This document shows positions 50,629 to 57,895 of a stretch of 64,000 nt of DNA, piece after piece. Source of the DNA: Korobacter sp963703075. GTDB lineage: Bacteria > Acidobacteriota > Terriglobia > Terriglobales > Acidobacteriaceae. The translations under genes were made by a program, and so were the position numbers. Within the stretch, counting starts at the first letter, position 1. Each line of letters begins with the position of its first letter. Under the pieces are notes generated by a model that ran no database searches, was not told where the DNA came from, and saw only the letters and a program-made list of their open reading frames with translations. The stretch is from assembly GCA_963703075.1 (NCBI GenBank), contig OY969786.1, forward strand, positions 2,728,001 to 2,792,000. Direction: 5' to 3'.

Positions 50629-51930
50629 TCAGGAGTACTGGAGGGAGTCCACCGCTCGCAGCGCGAGCCCGTATGCCACCGAAGTGAATTCGTTTCCCCC
50701 GCGAATACGATCTTCGCCAAAACGGGTGGCGAAAATTTTACGCACGGCAGGCACAAAAGAAGAACCGCCGGTCAGGAATACCCGGTCAACATCACGCGGG
50801 TGGATGCCCGAACTTCGCATCAAGGAATCAATGCATTGTCCAATCGTTTCTAGTTCGCCCGCAATCCAGGTTTCAAATTCGCTGCGCGCGACAGGAATTC
50901 TGAGGTTGAGGCCGCCGTCGCTGAAGCGGAATTCCGAGCGATTGCTTCGCGAAAGCTCAAACTTTACCCGCTGCACGGCCTGGTGCAGCTGATAGCCGAG
51001 GTCTTCTTCGACGATGGCAATCAATGCCTCGATCTTATGCGCCTCCAGCGCTCGTATGCGGGCGCTCTTCAGGAGCTCCCGGACATTGTTCGTCCGCAGG
51101 AAAGACAAATAATGCCAGCGCTCCAGGTTGGCATAGATCCAGGCCGGAACCGCAGGCAGGATTTTATCCAGCGAACGCGCCTCAGAATTCGATCCCAGGG
51201 CCGGTGATACAAGTTTCCGCACGATGCGTGCATCGAAGGCATCCCCGGCGAGCCCCACTCCGCTATTGCCTAGCAAGTCCTTCGACGTTCGGCCTCGCCT
51301 GCGCACTTCCGGCCCCACGCGCAGCAGGGAAAAATCGCTGGTACCCCCGCCGAAGTCGCCGATCAGGATCAGCTCGTCATGATCGAGGGTCGCTTCGTAG
51401 GCGTAAGCTGCTGCGACTGGTTCCAATTCAAAATCCACATGCTCAAAGCCCGCGAGCTGAAAGGCATCCCGCATCCGTGAGATGGCGAACTCGTCGTCTT
51501 CCTTCGTTTCGGCGCCTACGAATCGCACTGGCCGCCCAACCGTCGCTCGCCGGATCGGGATCTCAAATTGTTTTTCCGCATGCCGCCGGAGGTCTCCGAC
51601 GATGCGGGATATCAGCTCTGGAACCTTGACGCGACGGCCAAACACATCCGTGCCCGTCAACGTGCGACTCGAAAGGTGGGATTTGAGCGACTGGATCAGC
51701 CGTCCCTTTTCTGAAGCCTCAAGGTAGCGTTCGATGGCGGCGGGACCGGTCAGCGAATGCGTGCGTTTGATCCCGCTCGCGCTCTTCACTTGCTCAAAGT
51801 AAACGACGGATCGGAAAGAGAACGTCTCAGCCCCGCCATAGGGAAACGAAGCCAGTCTTACCCCCGATTCGCTCCCAGCGAGCGCTACAGAGCTGTTCGT
51901 CGTCCCAAAATCAATGCCTACCGTCTGCAA
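50629..51930 (-). CDS. yegD: Hsp70-family protein, YegD-like
   Basis: A 433-residue actin/Hsp70-fold ATPase without the usual C-terminal substrate-binding domain. It begins (TTG start) QTVGIDFGTTNSSVAL, the phosphate-1 loop, and shows GDFGGGTSDFSLL (phosphate 2) and VFLTGGSSFVPAVRKI (adenosine motif). RRATVGRPVRF and ELEPVAAAYAYEA match the YegD group, which have been called atypical chaperones; the client is unknown. Length agrees with E. coli YegD (~450). No DnaJ or GrpE adjoins. Confidence 0.87.
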   Translation of the reverse strand: MQTVGIDFGTTNSSVALAGSESGVRLASFPYGGAETFSFRSVVYFEQVKSASGIKRTHSLTGPAAIERYLEASEKGRLIQSLKSHLSSRTLTGTDVFGRRVKVPELISRIVGDLRRHAEKQFEIPIRRATVGRPVRFVGAETKEDDEFAISRMRDAFQLAGFEHVDFELEPVAAAYAYEATLDHDELILIGDFGGGTSDFSLLRVGPEVRRRGRTSKDLLGNSGVGLAGDAFDARIVRKLVSPALGSNSEARSLDKILPAVPAWIYANLERWHYLSFLRTNNVRELLKSARIRALEAHKIEALIAIVEEDLGYQLHQAVQRVKFELSRSNRSEFRFSDGGLNLRIPVARSEFETWIAGELETIGQCIDSLMRSSGIHPRDVDRVFLTGGSSFVPAVRKIFATRFGEDRIRGGNEFTSVAYGLALRAVDSLQYS

Positions 51931-51997
51931 GTCTGTCAGCGCACCTTCCAGCTAGAGCCAGGTTGATGAATCGTTCCGACTGCAACGCTGAGAGAGC

Positions 51998-54421
51998 TCA
52001 CTCCACGTCGGATGGAAGGAATAAATTGAAGACCGATCCGCTGCGTCCCGCGCGCTGCGAGCTGCGAACCCTGAGAATTCCCTGATGGCGATTTACGATT
52101 TCCTGGCTCACCCAGAGACCTAGGCCGGTTCCTCCAATCCCCTTGGTCGAGAAAAACGGATCGAAGATTTTTGCCATGACCTCACGACTCATTCCGTACC
52201 CTGTGTCGGCAACGGTAAGCACGACTCCGCGACGCCCCGTCGCCCACTGTGTACCCCAGCGATCGCGGATCAGCAGACGCCCTCCTGCGGGCATCGCATC
52301 AATCGCATTGCCGATAAGGTTCGCCAGCACCTGACGAACGTCGCCTTCGAAGCAAACCACCGGCTGCTCGCTCCGGGTACGCTTTTCCACTCGAATATTC
52401 GAGTTCTTCAGCCGGCCCTCGTAGATGCTGAGAACCGTCGAAAACAAATCTGAACACCGAACGGGATGTGGATTCGATGGCTGTTTATGGAACCGCAGAG
52501 TTTGATTCGCAATGACCGACACTCTGCGGATCTCCTGATCCGCGACGTCCAGCAGTTGCTGGGTTTCGCGATCTGCCGCCTGTTCGCGCGCGAGATAGAT
52601 CAGGTTCATCACCGATTCAAGCGGATTATTAATCTCGTGGGCTATGGACTGTGCCAGGCGACCCACCGCTGCGAGCTTTTCGCTTTGAAGGAGGGCGAGT
52701 TCGGCTTGCTTCCGGTCGTGTATGTCCTCCGTGGTGCCATACCACTTGATGATCCCTCCGGCGTCATCGTGACGGGGAGAAGCCGTAGACCGCATCCAGC
52801 GGTACTCTCCGGAGGCGATCCTGATCCGATACTCAATGCCATACCGCTGACCGGTCTTGAGCGCATGCGTCCATGCTTCCATGATGCGAGGCGCATCGTC
52901 AGGATGGGGAGCGCGCTCCCACCCACCTGCCAGCGCCTCTTCGCGGGTAAGCCCGGTGAGTTCCAGCCAGCTATCGCTGAAATCGAGGATTCGTCCCTCG
53001 ATGTCGGCGGTCCAGGGTATCTGGGGAGTCAAGCGAATGGTCCATCGGAGTTCTTCTTCGCTTTCCTTCAGCGCAGCCGCCGTTTCCTGCAGCAGGCAGG
53101 CGGCTCGTTTTTCTTCTGTGACATCGCGGAAGAAGATGACAATCCCTTCGCGTGCCGGCCGCACATTGACTTGGACCCATATGTTTAAAGGTCCCTCGTA
53201 ATGCGCCTCAAATTGCCCGGCCACGCCCTGGTGCATGGCTTTGTCGTAATGGGCAACGTAAGGTGACCCTTCATAAACCGCCGCAGGGAAACACTCCCAG
53301 AACAGTCTCCCGTTAAAAATCTCAATGGGAGCAACAATGGCCTTTGCTCTCTCATTCGAGTAGGAAATCCGCCAGCTGCGATCGACACTGATGATGGCAT
53401 CCGTCGTCGTTTCCAAGACCTGGTTGAGCTGCGTCGTTACCATGTCGCGCTCGCGTTCAGCGGCACGACGTTCATTGATGTCGCGGAACACCAGGACAAC
53501 GCCCGTCAGTTCGCCGGTTTCGCTCCTGATCGGAGCTCCACTGTCGTCGATGTGGACTTCCCTGCCATCCTTCGCTTTCAAAATCGTGTGATTTGCCAGC
53601 CCAACAATGGTCCCAAGACGTTTCACTTTTTCCACGGGGCTCTCAACCGCTGCACGCGTGGTCTCGCTCACGATGCAGAAGACTTCCGTCAACGACCGGC
53701 CTTGTGCTTCCGCCAAGGTCCATCCTGTCAGGCTTTCGGCGATCGGGTTCATGCGCGTGATGCGACTCTCAGCGTCGGTGACGATCACCGCGTCGCCGAT
53801 GCTTTGCAGGATCCTGGTCGCCCTTGCCTCGCTCTCCTGGAGCTTGCGCGTCGCCGTGACTTCGCCCGTAACATCGTGCAATGGGCCGAATAACCCGGCG
53901 ATCTTTCCATTCTCGAAAATTGGATTGAACGAATAATTCAGGTAGAAATCACGAATCCCGTCGGCGGTGGGCAGCGGCACCAGCAGTTTTTCGTAGAAGA
54001 ATGTCTCGCCGGTGGCGAAGGCTTTTTCCAGCAGCGGCCCCACAACGTGCCACGATTCCCCGTAGACTTCCTTGGCTCGCTTTCCCAGGGCCGCGGGATG
54101 ACGTGGCCCGGGAATGGGCCGATAAGCATCGTTGTAGATAAGGATGAAATCAGGCCCCCACATCGTTCGCGTGGGGGATGGCGAGCACAATGTGAGATTT
54201 ACAATCGTGATCAGTTCTTTGGACCAGGTGTCTATGGGGCCAAGAGCGGTGGATCCCCAGTCGTGGGCACGAACCAGGTCTGCCATCTGTCCGGTACCCA
54301 CGATGCAGCTCGCAACCGGAGCTATCGAGTTGTCATTGGAATTTGAATCTTCGGCTCGGCCCAACGGCATAACGCGCGAATCTCCCCGCCAGGAGCTGTG
54401 CAGGTTCATGACGACCGGCAT
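51998..54421 (-). CDS. Multi-PAS hybrid-free sensor histidine kinase
   Basis: An 807-residue soluble histidine kinase. About four PAS/PAC domains are visible (residues ~60-190, ~200-330, ~335-450, ~460-580; for example ILQSIGDAVIVTDAESRI and HPDDAPRIMEAWTHALKTGQ). The kinase core follows: H-box SIAHEINNPLESVMNL, N-box LANLIGNAIDAMPAGG, G1 DTGYGMS and G2 GGTGLGLWVSQEI. No receiver domain and no membrane helix. Its likely partner is the response regulator ~0.6 kb away on the other strand, though this is only positional. Confidence 0.92.
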   Translation of the reverse strand: MPVVMNLHSSWRGDSRVMPLGRAEDSNSNDNSIAPVASCIVGTGQMADLVRAHDWGSTALGPIDTWSKELITIVNLTLCSPSPTRTMWGPDFILIYNDAYRPIPGPRHPAALGKRAKEVYGESWHVVGPLLEKAFATGETFFYEKLLVPLPTADGIRDFYLNYSFNPIFENGKIAGLFGPLHDVTGEVTATRKLQESEARATRILQSIGDAVIVTDAESRITRMNPIAESLTGWTLAEAQGRSLTEVFCIVSETTRAAVESPVEKVKRLGTIVGLANHTILKAKDGREVHIDDSGAPIRSETGELTGVVLVFRDINERRAAERERDMVTTQLNQVLETTTDAIISVDRSWRISYSNERAKAIVAPIEIFNGRLFWECFPAAVYEGSPYVAHYDKAMHQGVAGQFEAHYEGPLNIWVQVNVRPAREGIVIFFRDVTEEKRAACLLQETAAALKESEEELRWTIRLTPQIPWTADIEGRILDFSDSWLELTGLTREEALAGGWERAPHPDDAPRIMEAWTHALKTGQRYGIEYRIRIASGEYRWMRSTASPRHDDAGGIIKWYGTTEDIHDRKQAELALLQSEKLAAVGRLAQSIAHEINNPLESVMNLIYLAREQAADRETQQLLDVADQEIRRVSVIANQTLRFHKQPSNPHPVRCSDLFSTVLSIYEGRLKNSNIRVEKRTRSEQPVVCFEGDVRQVLANLIGNAIDAMPAGGRLLIRDRWGTQWATGRRGVVLTVADTGYGMSREVMAKIFDPFFSTKGIGGTGLGLWVSQEIVNRHQGILRVRSSQRAGRSGSVFNLFLPSDVE

Positions 54422-54581
54422 TCAGCTCGCACCTTAATCGCGCTATGTTACCAAAACACCACGCCCCACTTGGATTTCGCCTTTCCTTGCCGCATGCACC
54501 TTCGTTGCAGGGGCGCAAAAGTGATCGCCGAACACGAACAACAGCGCTTACTTGACTGATTCTCGGATCCGACCTTGCGGG

Positions 54582-54800
54582 TTAGGAACTTTTTTGCCAC
54601 TTGGTCATCGCGATGCCTTCGAAGAACCTGCGTGTCTGCCAGTCGTTCAGCGATGGCGTGCCGGGCTTACACGAGTGGCTCAGATACTCCGCGGCGTCGA
54701 CACATTTCTGTTGGCACGTGTGACACATAATGGGCCCTTTTACCTCCGGAGCTACTCTCTTCGGTGGATCCTGCAATGGTTTCTTATTGGGCAATGTCAT
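54582..54800 (-). CDS. Small Cys-rich hypothetical protein
   Basis: A 72-residue candidate gene. Its middle has CHTCQQKC and HSC, four Cys plus two His that could bind zinc. The C-terminal NDWQTRRFFEGIAMTKWQ looks helical. The composition is protein-like, but there is no family match and the frame is short, so the call is tentative. It lies between the histidine-kinase gene and the response-regulator gene. Confidence 0.45.
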   Translation of the reverse strand: MTLPNKKPLQDPPKRVAPEVKGPIMCHTCQQKCVDAAEYLSHSCKPGTPSLNDWQTRRFFEGIAMTKWQKSS

Positions 54801-55012
54801 AGGTTGATGCTACGCGCATTTGTAGTACAGAACTCTACGAAGTGACAACCATGGAACCTAAGGTTCACACTAGGGTAATGGCGATGTGGTTAGTGCGGTC
54901 ACCAACATAGTACAAAAGAGTGTCGCTGAGCGATATTGCTCAGACTACCTAGAACTTTAGCAGTATCTTGTAGGCATCGAGGAGTGCGCGCTTGCGTACT
55001 CGGAGGTGGGGA

Positions 55013-55855
55013 ATGGCGACACAGAACGACAATGCAGATCGGCCGAAGATCCTGGCCGTGGACGATGACGAGGCGATTCGCACCATGCTGGCGACCGCGC
55101 TCGAGGCGAACAATTTTGACGTAACCAGCGCGGCGGGAGTGGGCGAGGCCCTGCATCTGATCGATACGGAGCCGTTTGACATCTTGCTGTGCGATTTACA
55201 CATGCCCGGCGCGGGAGACGGCTACACGGTCGTCAGTGCCATGCGCCATAAGAACCCAAATGCTCTCACCCTGGTGCTCAGCGGCTATCCCGAGTTGAAG
55301 GAAGCGATGTCCGCAATCCTCCTTCAAGCCGACGAAGTGTTAGTGAAACCCATTCTCATTTCAGAGTTGGTTAAAATGATCCGAGATAGATCGAAGAACC
55401 GCGACGGACGTAAGCTGAACAATACCGAGCGGGTGGCCTCTATATTGGAACGCGAAAGTGCGTCGACCATTGCCGAATGGTTATCGCGCGTTGAGGCCGA
55501 CAAGGAACTCAGCCAATTGCCGCTCGCGGACGAGCGTCGTACCGGGCACCTTTCTCAATTGCTGGAGGAACTGATTCACCGCCTGCGCGTCCCGCGGCCT
55601 CTCGGGACCCAGCAGGTGTCGCAGGGCGCCGTCCAGCATGGCAAGATCCGCCGCGCTCAAGGCTACACGATCCCGATGATGATCGAAGAGTCTCGGATCC
55701 TGCAGGTCAGCATATTCAGTACCCTGCAAAAGAACTTGAGCAGCGTGGATTTCAGCCTGCTGCTCCATGACGTCATGACGATTGCCGATGAACGCGATTC
55801 TCAACTAAAGCAGACGATTATCAGCTTCACGAGGGAAGTTGAGCTCGCGGCGTAG
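55013..55855 (+). CDS. Response regulator fused to an RsbR-type (RsbRD_N) domain
   Basis: A 280-residue regulator. Residues ~10-130 form a receiver domain: ILAVDDDEAIR (acidic pocket), the phosphorylated Asp in LLCDLHMPGAG, and the Lys of VLVKPIL. Residues ~145-270 match the N-terminal domain of RsbR/RsbT co-antagonists: ILERESASTIAEWLSRV, LPLADERRTGHLSQLLEEL, MIEESRILQVSIFSTL. No DNA-binding domain. ATG 55013 is preceded by GGAGGTGG. The fusion suggests phospho-controlled stressosome-like or partner-switching output. Confidence 0.82.
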   Translation: MATQNDNADRPKILAVDDDEAIRTMLATALEANNFDVTSAAGVGEALHLIDTEPFDILLCDLHMPGAGDGYTVVSAMRHKNPNALTLVLSGYPELKEAMSAILLQADEVLVKPILISELVKMIRDRSKNRDGRKLNNTERVASILERESASTIAEWLSRVEADKELSQLPLADERRTGHLSQLLEELIHRLRVPRPLGTQQVSQGAVQHGKIRRAQGYTIPMMIEESRILQVSIFSTLQKNLSSVDFSLLLHDVMTIADERDSQLKQTIISFTREVELAA

Positions 55856-55863
55856 ACACTACC

Positions 55864-56310
55864 TCAGTCGAGAACTGTCGGAACACGGAAAGCAAACTTC
55901 TCGAGCCCCCATAAACTGCCGGCAGGCTGCAACGACTCCACCCCGAGATGCCGTTCTTGGGCCCATACGACGCGAAAGTTCCCGCTCGCGCGGCCGCGTT
56001 CAATACGGATCAGCGTTCCCGGTTTGACTGCGACGCTGACTCCACCCAGGCGGGCTCCTCTCATCGAAAGATTCAGCGTGTGCGCCAAGCCATTCACCGA
56101 CTCGCCTTTTGGGCCCTTTAAGAAGATTTTGACTGGTAAGACTCCCGGAATCCGCTCTTCCCTTCTTTGCGTTTGAATGACTTTTTCTCCTGGAAAAAAA
56201 TCGATCCGTATGATCCGGGGGAATCGCCGGCTGAGCCGCTTCGAACAGGGCGGATTGAGGAGCGGCAAATCCCCCAACCCCAGTAACGCATGCGGAGAAA
56301 GCTCCGCCAA
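55864..56310 (-). CDS. PilZ-domain protein
   Basis: A 148-residue protein with a PilZ-like domain: an Arg-rich start RREERIPGVLPVKI (the RxxxR element), HTLNLSMRGARLGG (the N/D-x-S-x-x-G element) and GTLIRIERGRASGNFRVVWA. PilZ domains bind cyclic-di-GMP, which the DISM cyclase in this window could supply. The N-terminal ~45 residues look unlike a domain, so the true start may be downstream. It converges with the response-regulator gene. Confidence 0.68.
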   Translation of the reverse strand: MAELSPHALLGLGDLPLLNPPCSKRLSRRFPRIIRIDFFPGEKVIQTQRREERIPGVLPVKIFLKGPKGESVNGLAHTLNLSMRGARLGGVSVAVKPGTLIRIERGRASGNFRVVWAQERHLGVESLQPAGSLWGLEKFAFRVPTVLD

Positions 56311-56395
56311 TGAGTACGCTTAGAAGATTACCGCAATTCAGGAAATTCGTGGTGCTTACGACATGGTGAGAGCCGGGCACGAATGGTTCAAGCCT

Positions 56396-57895
56396 TCAAT
56401 TTATTTTCTGAACAAGGGAGTACGACTTGGAAAACTGGGGTATACCGCAGCCGCCCAACGACCCATCGAAAAGAGGCGGCTCTGGATGGGCGGGACCCCA
56501 CTGGGTGATATCGATAGCGCGAGGATTCGCGCTCAAGCCCACTGACATCGGGAGATCGCTTCCCAGCAGCGTTCGTTGTAGGAATCGCAGCGTGTAGGTG
56601 CGGATATCGCTGGCGGTTTCGCGCCAATCGTTCACTCCGGAAGATGTCAGTTTATGAAAAGGCGAGAACAGCGGCCGATCTGAAAAATCCATGTGCTTCG
56701 TTCCGCGCCACGCGAGAAGGTATCCGCCGTTTTTCTGCAGAGAAGCCTGCAGACTCTCCAGGAGAATGCCGTCGAAGCATGCTTTGCCGCGCACCGTCGG
56801 ATCGGATGACGCCAATTCGCTCGCTGTCGGGTAAGGCTCATCCGAGAACAGCTGGAGAAGCGGCTTGCGCAATCCCGAACTGGTGAAGTCTCCGAACGTC
56901 CAACCATCCATGTTGACCGCCGCCCGGACCCGGTCATCGGAAATTGCAGCCTGGATTGCGACTGCCCCTCCGAAGGAATGGCCGATGGCGGCTACCCGTG
57001 AGGCGTCGACTTTTCCGTGAAAAGCGCTGGACGGATCGGCATTCCATTGCTGTAACGTATCGAGCACGAACGAGTCATCGGCCGACTCGAGCCGGAGTTC
57101 AACATTCGCCCGCTCAAACAAGCGCTCCGCCGTTTCCCTGCTGAAGTCATCAAGGTCGCCGGACTGCGCTACGATCACCCGCCCCTCCGGAAAGGTGGTG
57201 CGCATCGCATTGTACGTATGGTCGATGGAAGCCACCACGAATCCATGGCTCGCGAGATCGATGGTTTCGAAAGTGTCCTGCGTTCGCAAACCGTTCCACG
57301 CATGATTGAAGATGACGACCGGGTTTTCACCGTGAGGCGCGGCAACCGCCGCATCTTCGAACGCCTGCGTAAGGGTCACCGCTTGGTACATCGAGAGCAA
57401 AGTAGTTTCGCTGGGACGGCGATAGGGAGCGTGTATGCCGGTCTTGGCTTCTGTCGGATACCAGAATTGAACGTTCAACTCGCGCACGGCCGACGGATTC
57501 GAAGAATACGTTTCCCGGCGACTGCGGTCGACGAGGTGGACCGTCATCGTCCCTACTTGATAGGGACCGGTTGCTTCCGGAAGGTGGAAGATCGGCAGCG
57601 CTGTTGCCGCGCCCACGGAAGACGCCATCAAAATGAGAGCTACCGCTCCGAGACATCGAGTTTTCTTGGGGGCTGGTTGCTGCAATCGCAAAGTTACAAC
57701 CAATAAACCGATTGCGAGAAAGCATGGCCACATTTGCCAATGCCTGCGCTCAAGGCGAAATTGCCAAACGATTGTGACGAGAGCGGCAGCGACGAGTATC
57801 CACAACAGAGGACGTTTTGCCGGTTTCCCAGCTAACACCAGAATCAACGCGACCGCGGCTGAGCACGACAGCAGCGCAATTTCAAACGGCAGCAT
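56396..57895 (-). CDS. Membrane-anchored alpha/beta hydrolase, PAF-acetylhydrolase-like
   Basis: A 499-residue protein from ATG 57895. The N-terminal ~130 residues hold three or four hydrophobic helices (IALLSCSAAVALILVLAG, LLWILVAAALVTIVW, PCFLAIGLLVVTLRLQ). The hydrolase domain follows, with oxyanion-type VVIFNHAWNG, the nucleophile Ser in IGHSFGGAVAIQ, and HGFVVASIDHTYNA; the catalytic His candidate is in GTKHMDF. It resembles platelet-activating-factor acetylhydrolase-like esterases. The start overlaps the upstream thioesterase-containing gene by 14 bases, so it is translationally coupled to the peptide synthetase. Confidence 0.8.
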   Translation of the reverse strand: MLPFEIALLSCSAAVALILVLAGKPAKRPLLWILVAAALVTIVWQFRLERRHWQMWPCFLAIGLLVVTLRLQQPAPKKTRCLGAVALILMASSVGAATALPIFHLPEATGPYQVGTMTVHLVDRSRRETYSSNPSAVRELNVQFWYPTEAKTGIHAPYRRPSETTLLSMYQAVTLTQAFEDAAVAAPHGENPVVIFNHAWNGLRTQDTFETIDLASHGFVVASIDHTYNAMRTTFPEGRVIVAQSGDLDDFSRETAERLFERANVELRLESADDSFVLDTLQQWNADPSSAFHGKVDASRVAAIGHSFGGAVAIQAAISDDRVRAAVNMDGWTFGDFTSSGLRKPLLQLFSDEPYPTASELASSDPTVRGKACFDGILLESLQASLQKNGGYLLAWRGTKHMDFSDRPLFSPFHKLTSSGVNDWRETASDIRTYTLRFLQRTLLGSDLPMSVGLSANPRAIDITQWGPAHPEPPLFDGSLGGCGIPQFSKSYSLVQKIN

